Shown one piece after another: positions 24,459 to 32,143 of a stretch of DNA of 64,000 bases. Under the pieces are notes generated by a model, which was given only the letters and a program-made list of their open reading frames with translations, had not been told where the DNA came from and searched no databases. The position numbers were made by a program, and so were the translations under genes. Positions within the stretch are counted from its first letter, which is position 1. Each line of letters begins with the position of its first letter. The stretch covers positions 124,001-188,000 of the forward strand of contig NZ_JBGCBY010000008.1 of NCBI RefSeq assembly GCF_041262165.1. Reading direction: 5' to 3'. This DNA comes from Streptacidiphilus sp041262165. Lineage in GTDB: Bacteria > Actinomycetota > Actinomycetes > Streptomycetales > Streptomycetaceae.

Positions 24459-25823
24459 GTGACAGCCCCCCGCAGGACCCCTGCCGCACCCTCGGCACCC
24501 GCCGCCCCTGAGGCACCCTCCCTGGTGGGGCAGCGGTACGAGGTCGAGGTGGGCCCGGTCGCCCACGGCGGCCACTGCGTGGCCCGGCACGAGGGCCGGG
24601 TGCTGTTCGTCCGCCACGCCCTTCCGGGCGAGCGGGTGGTCGCCGAGGTCACCGACGGCACCACCTCGTCACGCTTCCTGCGCGCCGACGCGGTCGAGGT
24701 GCTCGACGCGTCCAAGGACCGGGTGAAGCCGCCCTGCTCCTTCGCGGGTCCGGGGAAGTGCGGCGGCTGCGACTGGCAGCACGTCACGCCGGGAGCCCAG
24801 CGCAAGCTCAAGGTGCAGGTGCTCACCGAGCAGCTGCGCCAGCTCGCCAAGCTCACCCCGGCCGAGGCCGGCTGGGACGGCAGCGTCGAGCCCGTCGGGG
24901 GCAAGCGAGCGGCGGGCGACGTGCCGCAGTGGCGCACCCGGGTGCAGTACGCGATCGACCCGGTGAGCGGTGAGGCCGGGCTGCGGCGCCACCGTTCGCA
25001 TGACGTGCAGCCGATCGACCGCTGCCTGATCGCCGCGCCGGGGGTCACCGAGCTGGGCATCGAGGCGCGGTCCTGGACCGGCATGGCGTCGGTGGAGGCG
25101 GTCTCGGCCACCGGCTCGTCCGACCGTCAGGTGATCCTCACACCCCGTCAGGGCGCGCGACTGCCCATCGTCGAGCTGGACCGGCCGGCGTCGGTGCAGC
25201 GCATCGACGACCACGGGGGCGTGCACCGGGTCCACGGGCGCGCCTTCGTCCGCGAGCGCGCGGCGGGCCGCACCTGGCGGGTCAGCGACGGCGGTTTCTG
25301 GCAGATCCACCCGGAGGCCCCCGACCTGCTGGTCTCCGCAGTCCTTGAGGGCCTGGACCCGCAGGAGGGCGAGAACGCCCTGGACCTCTACTGCGGCGTC
25401 GGCCTGTTCGCGGGCGCGCTGGCGGACCAGCTCGGGGACGCGGGGGCGGTGCTCGGCATCGAGTCGTCCAAGCAGTCGGTGCTCGACGCCCGGCACAACC
25501 TGTCCGACCTGATCGAGGACGGCCGGGTGCGGATCGAGTGCGACAAGGTCGAGCGGCTGCTGCCGCGTACCGGCATCACCGAGACCGACCTGGTGGTGCT
25601 GGACCCGCCGCGCGCCGGCGCGGGCCGTGACACCGTGCGCCACCTGGCGGGTCTGACTCCGCGTCGGATCGCCTACGTCGCCTGCGACCCGGCCGCGCTG
25701 TCCCGCGACCTGGCCTTCTTCGCCGACGCCGGGTACCGCCCGGTCAGCCTGCGAGCCTTCGACCTGTTCCCGATGACGCAGCACTTCGAGTGCGTCGCGA
25801 TTCTGGAGCCGGCGGCCGGTTAG
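24459..25823 (+). CDS. TRAM-domain class I SAM-dependent RNA (uracil-5-)methyltransferase
   Basis: A 454-aa RumA/TrmA-type enzyme that should methylate C5 of a uridine in rRNA or tRNA. An N-terminal TRAM domain (about 20-85) precedes the iron-sulfur cysteines (Cys93, Cys101, Cys104 in PPCSFAGPGKCGGCDWQH, and a later Cys in DRCLIAAPG), the SAM motif LDLYCGVGLFAG, DPPRAGAG, and the catalytic Cys in VACDPAALSRD. AAGGAC upstream supports GTG 24459. It starts 12 nt after the KimA-like gene and is probably cotranscribed. Exact target base not readable. Confidence 0.9.
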   Translation: MTAPRRTPAAPSAPAAPEAPSLVGQRYEVEVGPVAHGGHCVARHEGRVLFVRHALPGERVVAEVTDGTTSSRFLRADAVEVLDASKDRVKPPCSFAGPGKCGGCDWQHVTPGAQRKLKVQVLTEQLRQLAKLTPAEAGWDGSVEPVGGKRAAGDVPQWRTRVQYAIDPVSGEAGLRRHRSHDVQPIDRCLIAAPGVTELGIEARSWTGMASVEAVSATGSSDRQVILTPRQGARLPIVELDRPASVQRIDDHGGVHRVHGRAFVRERAAGRTWRVSDGGFWQIHPEAPDLLVSAVLEGLDPQEGENALDLYCGVGLFAGALADQLGDAGAVLGIESSKQSVLDARHNLSDLIEDGRVRIECDKVERLLPRTGITETDLVVLDPPRAGAGRDTVRHLAGLTPRRIAYVACDPAALSRDLAFFADAGYRPVSLRAFDLFPMTQHFECVAILEPAAG

Positions 25824-25927
25824 GCCTCCCGATCTTGTCCGGTGCACTGGCTGGGTAGTGCTCTCCTGTGCCCTCTGCCGTGCCTTCTGTGTCGCTCCCG
25901 CTGATGGTCTTCTGAGGGGCCTTGCAT

Positions 25928-25947
25928 GCTAGCGGAATCGCGCTAGC
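25928..25947. promoter_or_regulatory. Probable autoregulatory operator of the RHH antitoxin gene
   Basis: A perfect 7-bp inverted repeat, GCTAGCG-N6-CGCTAGC, ends 9 nt before the ATG and overlaps the place of the promoter, with the ribosome binding site GGAGG at 25950-25954. RHH antitoxins normally repress from such palindromes. Confidence 0.6.
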
Positions 25948-25955
25948 TTGGAGGT

Positions 25956-26189
25956 ATGACAAAGAAGCAGCTGAACGTCCGGGTGGACGCCACCACGGCC
26001 GAGATCGCCCGAGCCAGGGCGGAACAGGAGGGGATCAGCATGAACCAGTACATCGAGAAGCTGGTCCAGCAGGACATGGGCGAGACGGGCCGGTCCTTCG
26101 TGGACGCCGCCGCGCAGTTCATGAAGGAGTACGAGGCCGCCTTCCTCGCCGAGTTCGGCGAGCACGAGGGGACGGGTCCGCGCCGTTGA
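25956..26189 (+). CDS. Ribbon-helix-helix antitoxin-like protein
   Basis: A 77-aa protein. Residues 1-45 fit a ribbon-helix-helix domain (KKQLNVRVDATTAEIARARAEQEGISMNQYIEKLVQQDM); the acidic C-terminal part (about 50-77) would wrap the toxin. GGAGG stands well placed before the ATG. The stop overlaps the start of the next gene (TTGA at 26186-26189), the usual arrangement of toxin-antitoxin pairs. Confidence 0.8.
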   Translation: MTKKQLNVRVDATTAEIARARAEQEGISMNQYIEKLVQQDMGETGRSFVDAAAQFMKEYEAAFLAEFGEHEGTGPRR

Positions 26190-26623
26190 ACGTGAACGTC
26201 GAGATCGACCTGTCGTGGCTGCTCATGGTCGCGGAGCAGTACACGCCGGGGGACCCCCGGGTCACCGACTACGGTTCGCTGGTCGCCGCGGTGACCCGGC
26301 ACCAGGCCGAGATCTTCGACGTGCTGGTGTACCCCGAGCCCGAGGACCGGGCCGCGGCGCTGATGCACCAGCTCATCCGGGTGCCTGCCCTGGAACGCAA
26401 CAACGAGCTGTTCGCCACCGCCGTGGCCTTCGCCTACCTGGTCTCCGGCGGTGCCAGCGTCGCGACCACGACCCGGGAGATGCGCAGCCTCGCCCGGGCC
26501 ATGCGTGAAGGCCGGATCGGCGTCGACGGCGCCGCGGAACGTCTCGCCGGATGGATCGTCGACCAGCTGCCCGACAGCGAGGAAGAGGCCGGCGGCGAGG
26601 ACGGCGGCGAGGGCGGGGCGTAG
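26186..26623 (+). CDS. Doc/Fic-like toxin component, degenerate active-site motif
   Basis: About 145 aa with the helical layout of Doc-type Fic proteins. The usual catalytic loop HPFxDGNKR is replaced by PALERNNELFATA (residues 67-79): the His and Lys are gone and only the RNN/ELFATAVAF context is kept. Such proteins are annotated in Streptomyces as 'fic family toxin component'. The activity is therefore doubtful: it may be a divergent kinase-like toxin, an inactive partner, or something new. I start at TTG 26186, overlapping the antitoxin stop; GTG 26192 is the alternative. An acidic Glu/Gly tail ends the protein. Confidence 0.7.
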   Translation: MNVNVEIDLSWLLMVAEQYTPGDPRVTDYGSLVAAVTRHQAEIFDVLVYPEPEDRAAALMHQLIRVPALERNNELFATAVAFAYLVSGGASVATTTREMRSLARAMREGRIGVDGAAERLAGWIVDQLPDSEEEAGGEDGGEGGA

Positions 26624-26691
26624 GCGCCCCGTACCCTGGTGCCGCGACCAGGTGAGACGCCACCGGGTTGGAACGTCGAGGAACGGTGCTC

Positions 26692-27552
26692 GTGCTGCAG
26701 GACATCGTGGAGTACCTGGTCTGCCCCCACTGCGGGCAGGCGCTGACTCCGCACGGCGCCGTGCTGCGCTGCGCGGCGCGGCACTCCTTCGACATCGCCC
26801 GGCAGGGCTACGTCAGCCTGCTGCCCGGCGACGCGCACACCGGCACCGGCGACACCGCGGCCATGGTCGCCGCCCGTGACGACTTCCTGGGCGCGGGCCA
26901 CTACGCGCCCATCGCCGACGCGCTGGCACGGGCCGCCGTCGGAGCCCGCAGCGGCGCCGACCTGGTGGTGGACCTGGGTGCGGGGACCGGCCACTACCTC
27001 GCCGCCGTGCTCGACGCGCTGCCGGCGGCGCACGGGATCGCCCTGGACATCTCCAAGTTCGCGCTGCGCCGCGCCGCCCGGGCCCACCCCCGCGCCGGAG
27101 CCGTGGTCAGCGACGCCTGGCGCACGCTGCCGCTCAGGGACGCCTCCGCCTCGCTCGTGCTCAACGTCTTCGCGCCGCGCAACGGACCCGAGATCCGGCG
27201 AGTACTGCGGCCGGGCGGGACGCTGCTGGTGGTGTCGCCGACGCCGCGCCACCTCGGTGAGCTGGTCGGTGAGCTGGGGCTGCTCGGAGTGGACGAACGC
27301 AAGGAGGAGCGGCTGGCGGCGACGCTGGGCCCGTACCTGGAGTTCGCCGGGAGCAGCGAGCAGACCTTCCCGCTCTACCTGGACCACGCGGCCGTCCGGA
27401 CGGTCGTGGGCATGGGGCCCAGCGCCTGGCACACCGACCCGGCGGCGCTGGCGGAGCGGATCGCGGCGCTGCCGGAGCCCGCGCCGGTCACGGCTTCGGT
27501 GATGCTCAGCGTCTTCACTCGACCTGGTGAACCTGGCCGCGACCAGGACTGA
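26692..27552 (+). CDS. RlmA-like 23S rRNA guanine methyltransferase
   Basis: About 286 aa. An N-terminal zinc-finger with CPHCGQ and C..RHSFDIARQGYVSLL is the hallmark of RlmA(I)/RlmA(II) (RrmA/TlrB), which methylate N1 of G745 or G748 in 23S rRNA. The SAM domain follows (VVDLGAGTGHYLA, LNVFAPRNGPEIRRVLRPGGTLLVV). RlmA(II)/TlrB enzymes protect against tylosin-type macrolides together with a second methylation; which base is used here cannot be read. I chose GTG 26692, with GAGGA nine nt upstream, rather than TTG 26668. Confidence 0.85.
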   Translation: MLQDIVEYLVCPHCGQALTPHGAVLRCAARHSFDIARQGYVSLLPGDAHTGTGDTAAMVAARDDFLGAGHYAPIADALARAAVGARSGADLVVDLGAGTGHYLAAVLDALPAAHGIALDISKFALRRAARAHPRAGAVVSDAWRTLPLRDASASLVLNVFAPRNGPEIRRVLRPGGTLLVVSPTPRHLGELVGELGLLGVDERKEERLAATLGPYLEFAGSSEQTFPLYLDHAAVRTVVGMGPSAWHTDPAALAERIAALPEPAPVTASVMLSVFTRPGEPGRDQD

Positions 27553-27605
27553 TCCCGCGTCAGGAGGGACGTTTCGGCACCTACCGGTTCGATAGCGTCC
27601 TGCGG

Positions 27606-28814
27606 ATGAACCAGCCGATCCCCGTACGCCGAGCGACCGTGCAGGAACTTCGGCTGGTGGCGTTCAAGTCGCATGTGGGGACGGTGCTTCCGCTGGCGCC
27701 GGTCACCGTGCTGCACGGGGCTTCGGGCACGGGCCGGTCCAACGTCCTGGACGCGCTGGCGGCGCTGTCCGGGCTGGCCGGTGGAGCGGAGCTGGCCGAG
27801 GCGCTCGGCGCCGTGCGCGGTGGGCTCGCCGGCTGCGTCCCGTACGGACGGCAGGGCTTCCGCCTCGGCTGCTCGGTCGGGACGCCGCAGGGAACGGTCC
27901 GGCTCGAGGTGGCGGTCCGGATCGACGGAAGGCCGAGGATCGTCGCGGAACGCCTCACCGAGGAGCGGACCGGCGAGCGGGTGCAGGTGCTGCTCTCCAC
28001 CGGCGAGGAGGACCGGACCCGCGGCCGGATCAACGCCGTGTGGCACAGCGACGGCCGGCAGGGCGACATCCGCGCGCCGCTGGCGGCGGGGAGGCTGCTC
28101 ACGGCCCAGCTGCCGCTGCGGGTCGCGGGTGCGACGGTGGGCGAGCAGCGGGTGCTCGGAGCCGTCGAGGGCCTGCTGACGGCGTTGCGCGAGGTCTTCC
28201 CGATCGACCCGGTGCCGGCCCTGATGCGGGGCTGGGCGCTGGCCGGGGACGACGCGCGGCTGCGGACCACCGGGGAGAACCTGTCGGCGGTGCTTGCCCG
28301 GATCCAGGGCGAGTGCCGGATCAGGTACGGCAGGCTGGTGCAGACCGTCCGGGCCGGAAGCCCCTGCCCGGTCCAGGAACTGGGCGTGCTCAGGGACCGA
28401 GTGGACGGCCTGGAACGGGTGATGGCGGTGGTCGGCGAGGGCGAGCAGCAGCGGACCACGGCGGAGTCGATGAGCAGCGGACTGCTGCGGCAGCTCGCCT
28501 TCGCCACGGTGCTGCTGACCGGCCCCGGGGTGCTGCAGATGGCGTCGGCAGCGGAGGTGCCCGATGTCGAGCGGCTGCTCACGGTCCTCGCGGAGGACCT
28601 GGACGCGGGTCTGGCCGACGATCAGGCGGCGGAGCTGCTGCGGCTCGCGGGAGAGGTGGTCGGACGTGGGCACGTCCGGCTGCTCGCCACCACGCAGGGC
28701 GCGCCGGGCGGTGCCCCGGGGGTCCTGCTGCTGCGCTGCCGTCGTGATCCGGCCACGGGTTACAGCGTGCTGGAGGCGAGCTCCGGGACGTCGTCGACGA
28801 CGGTGGGTGCATGA
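27606..28814 (+). CDS. AAA/SMC-like ATP-binding protein
   Basis: A 402-aa protein with a RecF/SMC-like start: LRLVAFKSHVGTVLPLAPVTVLHGASGTGRSNVLDALAALSG, where GASGTGRSN is a modified Walker A in which Arg replaces the usual Lys. The C-terminal half has SSGLLRQLAFATVLLTGPGV (signature-like) and an ATPase switch region near RLLATTQG. Streptomycetes carry such 'ATP-binding proteins' of unknown role. The Walker Lys-to-Arg change may lower ATP hydrolysis. The stop codon begins a 17-bp duplication that leads to the next gene's ATG. Confidence 0.75.
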   Translation: MNQPIPVRRATVQELRLVAFKSHVGTVLPLAPVTVLHGASGTGRSNVLDALAALSGLAGGAELAEALGAVRGGLAGCVPYGRQGFRLGCSVGTPQGTVRLEVAVRIDGRPRIVAERLTEERTGERVQVLLSTGEEDRTRGRINAVWHSDGRQGDIRAPLAAGRLLTAQLPLRVAGATVGEQRVLGAVEGLLTALREVFPIDPVPALMRGWALAGDDARLRTTGENLSAVLARIQGECRIRYGRLVQTVRAGSPCPVQELGVLRDRVDGLERVMAVVGEGEQQRTTAESMSSGLLRQLAFATVLLTGPGVLQMASAAEVPDVERLLTVLAEDLDAGLADDQAAELLRLAGEVVGRGHVRLLATTQGAPGGAPGVLLLRCRRDPATGYSVLEASSGTSSTTVGA

Positions 28815-28847
28815 GGACAGGTGCTCCATGAGGACAATGGCTCCATG
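28811..28847 (+). repeat. 17-bp tandem duplication joining a stop codon to the next start codon
   Basis: Two 17-bp copies (ATGAGGACARKKGCTCC, at 28811 and 28828) and the first four bases of a third (ATGA at 28845) connect the ATP-binding protein stop (28812-28814) with the ATG of the MazG-like gene. Each unit offers an ATGA. Confidence 0.8.
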
Positions 28848-29198
28848 AGTGACGAGCGACTGGATGTCCCGGAACTGCAGAGGCGGCTGCGCGAGTTCGC
28901 GGCGGCGCGGGACTGGGGCCGGTACCACACCCCGAAGAACCTGGTTGCGGCGCTCAGCGTGGAGGCCTCGGAACTGCTGGAGATCTTCCAGTGGCTGACG
29001 CCCGAGCAGGCGGCGGCGGTGATGGACGACCCGGCGCGGGCGCACCGGGTCGAGGACGAGGTGGCCGACGTGCTGGCCTACCTGCTGCAGTTCTGCTCGG
29101 TGCTCGGGGTCGATCCGCTGGAGGCCCTCGCGGCCAAGATCGAGCGCAATGAGCTTCGGTTCCCGGCGGGGCGGACCCCGCCGTTGGACGGCTCCTGA
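28845..29198 (+). CDS. MazG-like nucleotide pyrophosphohydrolase
   Basis: A 117-aa all-helical NTP pyrophosphohydrolase of the MazG/iMazG type, probably hydrolysing a non-canonical or excess (d)NTP. The metal-binding motif is clear: KNLVAALSVEASELLEIFQWL (E-E pair) and, 30 residues on, EDEVADVLAYLLQF (ExxD). HTPKNL near the N-terminus is typical of the small family (YP_-type iMazG). AGGAC at 28831-28835 serves as ribosome binding site and lies inside the duplicated unit. Confidence 0.87.
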   Translation: MSDERLDVPELQRRLREFAAARDWGRYHTPKNLVAALSVEASELLEIFQWLTPEQAAAVMDDPARAHRVEDEVADVLAYLLQFCSVLGVDPLEALAAKIERNELRFPAGRTPPLDGS

Positions 29199-29299
29199 CG
29201 TCGGCGACTCCAGACGCGGGCGGTTCCTGGGGCCGGTCCGGCCGGTCCGGCTGGTCCTCGCGGGCGTGCGGAGCCGCTTCACTCGTGCGGGTGGCCGAG

Positions 29300-29326
29300 T
29301 TGTCCACAGCCCCCGCTTTGTCCACA
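29300..29326 (+). promoter_or_regulatory. Two tandem DnaA-box sequences
   Basis: TTGTCCACA occurs at 29300-29308 and again at 29318-29326, same orientation, 18 bp apart. This is the streptomycete DnaA box consensus. They lie 95 bp upstream of the DUF6099-like gene, in a 222-bp intergenic region far from any dnaA/dnaN/gyrB cluster. Confidence 0.6.
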
Positions 29327-29374
29327 GGCGAGAGGCGATCACCCGGGACCAGCTGCTTGCGGGTCCACGCTGGT

Positions 29375-29399
29375 CTCCTGACGGATGGTCCGTCAGGAG
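29375..29399 (+). other. Perfect hairpin in the leader of the DUF6099-like gene
   Basis: A 10-bp perfect stem (29375-29384 with 29390-29399) with a 5-nt loop stands 22 nt before the start codon and just ahead of the ribosome binding site (GGGGGAG). It may be an operator or an RNA structure. Confidence 0.5.
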
Positions 29400-29420
29400 T
29401 TCGAGCGGGGGAGCGGCGAG

Positions 29421-29948
29421 ATGGACGCTCAAAAGCTGATCAAGTCCACCCGGTACGGTCTGACCGAGGCGAGGAGCGTCGCGCAGGTCCTCGCCGAGTC
29501 CTGGCAGGCGTGCGCGCTGGTCGAGGCCGTCTCACTGGTGGCCGCCATGGAGCTGACGGAACAGGCGCTGCTGGAGGGAAGCGGGTGCGGTCCGGTCGAG
29601 CTCGCCAGAGCGGTCGCCGAGGCCGCGGGTCACGCCGCCGCCTGCGTGGGGCGGCCTCCGGACGACGAGGCCGGCCCCAGCCGGGCGGAACGGCTGAGCG
29701 TCCTGGCGGACCTCGCGGTCACCGTCCGCGAGCTGCGCACGCTGGTCCAGGAGACCGCCGAGGCGCTGGTCGTCCTGGCCTGCGGGGCAGCCGAGCAGGA
29801 GCTCTACTGGCGCTGCATCGACTCGGTGGACGCGGTGGCCGAATGCCAGGAACTGGTCACCCAGCTGTTGCGGGTGGTCGACCCGCTCTACCGGGAGCTG
29901 CAGCCCGCCGGTGACTGGCAGTCGGCCGAGGGCGGTGCCGAGTCATGA
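29421..29948 (+). CDS. DUF6099-like actinobacterial protein
   Basis: A 175-aa mainly helical protein (MDAQKLIKSTRYGLTEARS, AESWQACALVEAVSLVAAMEL, TVRELRTLVQETAEALVVLACG) resembling the streptomycete family I know as DUF6099; no catalytic motif is seen and no membrane segment. GGGGGAG precedes ATG 29421. Two DnaA-box sequences and a hairpin stand in its upstream region, which raises the possibility of control by DnaA. Function unknown. Confidence 0.65.
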   Translation: MDAQKLIKSTRYGLTEARSVAQVLAESWQACALVEAVSLVAAMELTEQALLEGSGCGPVELARAVAEAAGHAAACVGRPPDDEAGPSRAERLSVLADLAVTVRELRTLVQETAEALVVLACGAAEQELYWRCIDSVDAVAECQELVTQLLRVVDPLYRELQPAGDWQSAEGGAES

Positions 29949-30070
29949 GCGATCCCCGCACCCTCGCGCGCGTCTGCCCGCTCCCGCTCCTGCCCGTCCC
30001 CCGGCCTGTTCCCCCGCCCGATCCTGCGCCCGATCCCCTGACCGTTCCTGCGCTCCCGCAGGGGCCGGTA

Positions 30071-30250
30071 CTACAACGCCTGGCCACCGCCGCCGTGCGG
30101 GGGCGGTGCCTGCAGGTCGGCGTCGAGTTGCACCAGGTCCGCGTTGAGTGCGGCGATCATCTCTTCCATCTGGGCGAGCAGGTTCTGCGGGGCGGCGGGA
30201 GCGGGAGAGCCGGCGCTCGGTCCCTGCGGTACGGCGGATGCCTCGGACAT
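30071..30250 (-). CDS. Small helical protein, 59 aa, unknown
   Basis: A short ORF with a strong AGGAGG about 12 nt before ATG 30250 and a plausible amphipathic helix in the middle (LLAQMEEMIAALNADLVQLDADLQ), between a Pro/Ala-rich start and a Gly/His-rich end. It could form a small coiled coil. No family recognised. It faces the DUF6099-like gene tail to tail. Confidence 0.5.
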   Translation of the reverse strand: MSEASAVPQGPSAGSPAPAAPQNLLAQMEEMIAALNADLVQLDADLQAPPPHGGGGQAL

Positions 30251-30380
30251 GGTGGACGCGGCCCTCCTGGGTGCTGCGGACGGGCCCTGCGGGCAGTGCA
30301 GGTCCCGAGCGGGCAAACGAGCTGCCGCGCGGGCCGGTAACTGTCCGTCACACCCACGGGGGACGGGTGGGCCGCTCCGT

Positions 30381-30425
30381 CCGGACCTGACCGATCGTTC
30401 CGAGCACGGGTTCGGGCAGGTCCGG
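30381..30425 (-). terminator. Hairpin just downstream of dapD
   Basis: A perfect 9-bp stem (30381-30389 with 30417-30425) encloses a 27-nt loop that can pair further inside. It begins 11 nt after the dapD stop on the minus strand. Confidence 0.55.
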
Positions 30426-30436
30426 CCGTCGATGTG

Positions 30437-31438
30437 TCAGTTGTGCGCGTGCAGCTCCGCGTTGAGCCCGCCCCAGGAGCCGGTGCGGGCGATGACCTCG
30501 ACTGCGCCGGTCTGCGAGTTGCGGCGGAACAGCAGGTTGTCCTGCCCGGAGAGCTCCACTGCCTTGGCGACCTTGCCGTCCGGCAGCGTGACCCGGGTTC
30601 CGGCGGTCACGTAGAGGCCGGCCTCGACCACGCAGTCGCTGCCCAGCGAGATGCCGATGCCGGAATTCGCGCCCAGCAGGCAGCGCTCGCCCACCGACAC
30701 GACCTGCTTGCCGCCGCCCGAGAGGGTGCCCATGATCGAGGCCCCGCCGCCGATGTCGCTGTGGTCGCCCACGACCACGCCGGCCGAGATCCGGCCCTCG
30801 ACCATCGAGGTGCCCAGCGTGCCCGCGTTGAAGTTGACGAAACCCTCGTGCATCACCGTCGTGCCGACGGCCAGGTGGGCCCCCAGGCGCACCCGGTCGG
30901 CGTGGGCGATCCGCACTCCGCTCGGCGCGACGTAGTCCGTCATCCGGGGGAACTTGTCGATGCCGTACACAGCCAGCTGGCCGCCCTCGGCGCGTACCGC
31001 CAGCCGGGCCGCCTCGACGCCATCGACCGGAACCGGGCCGATGCTGGTCCAGGCGACATTGGCGAGCAGGCCGAAGAGGCCGTCCAGGCTCTGGCCGTGC
31101 GGCTGGACCAGGCGGTGGCTCAGCAGGTGCAGGCGCAGGTAGGCGTCGTGCGCGTCCAGCGGCTTGTCGTCCAGGGAGGAGATCACCGTGCGCACCGCGA
31201 CGACCTCGACGCCGCGGCGCGGGTCCGTGCGCAGCGCGGTTGCGGCACCGGCGCCGAGGGCGGCGACCGCCTCGTCGACGGACAGCCGCGCGGTGCCCGC
31301 AGGGCCGGGCTCGGCCGACAGCTCGGGGGCGGGGAACCAGGTGTCCAGCACGGTGCCGTCGGCGGCGATGGTGGCCAGACCAGCGGCGACAGCGCCGCGA
31401 GCGGAGGAGGGGGCGGTGGAAGCAGTCTCGTTCGTCAC
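30437..31438 (-). CDS. dapD: 2,3,4,5-tetrahydropyridine-2,6-dicarboxylate N-succinyltransferase
   Basis: A 333-aa enzyme of the succinylase branch of lysine/diaminopimelate synthesis; it transfers succinyl from succinyl-CoA to tetrahydrodipicolinate. The N-terminal domain (DTWFP, RTVISSLDDKPLDAHDAYLRLHLLSHRLVQPHG) and the left-handed beta-helix (GTTVMHEGFVNFNAGTLGTSMVEGRISAGVVVGDHSDIGGGASIMGTLSGGG) match the actinobacterial DapD2-type family. It stands alone; dapE and dapC are not adjacent. Confidence 0.95.
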   Translation of the reverse strand: MTNETASTAPSSARGAVAAGLATIAADGTVLDTWFPAPELSAEPGPAGTARLSVDEAVAALGAGAATALRTDPRRGVEVVAVRTVISSLDDKPLDAHDAYLRLHLLSHRLVQPHGQSLDGLFGLLANVAWTSIGPVPVDGVEAARLAVRAEGGQLAVYGIDKFPRMTDYVAPSGVRIAHADRVRLGAHLAVGTTVMHEGFVNFNAGTLGTSMVEGRISAGVVVGDHSDIGGGASIMGTLSGGGKQVVSVGERCLLGANSGIGISLGSDCVVEAGLYVTAGTRVTLPDGKVAKAVELSGQDNLLFRRNSQTGAVEVIARTGSWGGLNAELHAHN

Positions 31439-31575
31439 CCCTGCACGTTAACGAATGGCCGCTGCCCTTGCCGAACCGTACCGGTGCGCGGACACGGCCT
31501 GTTGACCGGATCGGTCCGCAGCCGGACCCGATCCGGCCTGTCCCTGCCTCGTATCCGCAGGCCAGACTCATCCAC

Positions 31576-32136
31576 ATGACCCGAGCACTGATCGTCATCG
31601 ATGTCCAGGAGTCCTTCCGCGCCCGACCCGAGTGGGAGGAGATCAACAACCCCAAGATCGCCGAGCAGGTCAACCGGCTGGTTCGGCTCGCCCGCGACGC
31701 CGGAGACCTTGTCGTCTGGGTGCTGCACTCCGAGCCCGGCAGCGGCGGCGTCTTCGACCCGGCCCTCGGCCACGTCAGGCTGATGGACGAGCTGGAGCGC
31801 CAGGACGACGAGCCGCTGATCCGGAAGACCTCCCACAACGCCTTCACCACCACCAACCTGCAGCAGCAGTTGACCGAGCACGGCGTGCGGGAGCTGACGG
31901 TCTGCGGCATCCGCGCCGAGCAGTGCGTCGAGACCACGACCAGGGTCGGCAGCGACCTCGGCTACCAGGTCACCTTCGTCACCGACGCCACCGCCACCAA
32001 CCCGATCACCCGCAACGGCGTCACGCTCAGCGCGGAGGAGATCGTCCAACGCACCGAGTTCGCCCTCGCCGACCGCTTCGCGACCATCGCCACCGTCGAC
32101 GGACTGGAGCGGGCAGCGGCCGATCAGGCACGATGA
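31576..32136 (+). CDS. Isochorismatase-family cysteine hydrolase
   Basis: A 186-aa cysteine hydrolase with the family triad: Asp9 in ALIVIDVQ, Lys84 in LIRKTSHNAF, and nucleophile Cys117 in GIRAEQCVETT. Members hydrolyse nicotinamide, carbamoyl or isochorismate-type substrates; the FxTTNL pocket does not fix the substrate. ATG 31576 starts the conserved strand. It is followed after 7 nt by a GlxA-type regulator, a common pairing in which the regulator controls the hydrolase. Confidence 0.87.
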   Translation: MTRALIVIDVQESFRARPEWEEINNPKIAEQVNRLVRLARDAGDLVVWVLHSEPGSGGVFDPALGHVRLMDELERQDDEPLIRKTSHNAFTTTNLQQQLTEHGVRELTVCGIRAEQCVETTTRVGSDLGYQVTFVTDATATNPITRNGVTLSAEEIVQRTEFALADRFATIATVDGLERAAADQAR

Positions 32137-32143
32137 CCCCACT

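Noticed and set aside
22332..24617. 761-codon open frame on the minus strand across the KimA-like gene
   Set aside because: It mirrors the high-GC codon pattern of the sense gene; the product is His/Gln/Val/Gly-rich without any family motif and no ribosome binding site is evident.
29945..30340. Plus-strand frame starting at an ATGA overlap with the DUF6099-like stop
   Set aside because: The first 40 residues are Pro-rich low complexity, third-position GC falls, and it runs antisense through the better supported 59-aa gene and its AGGAGG.
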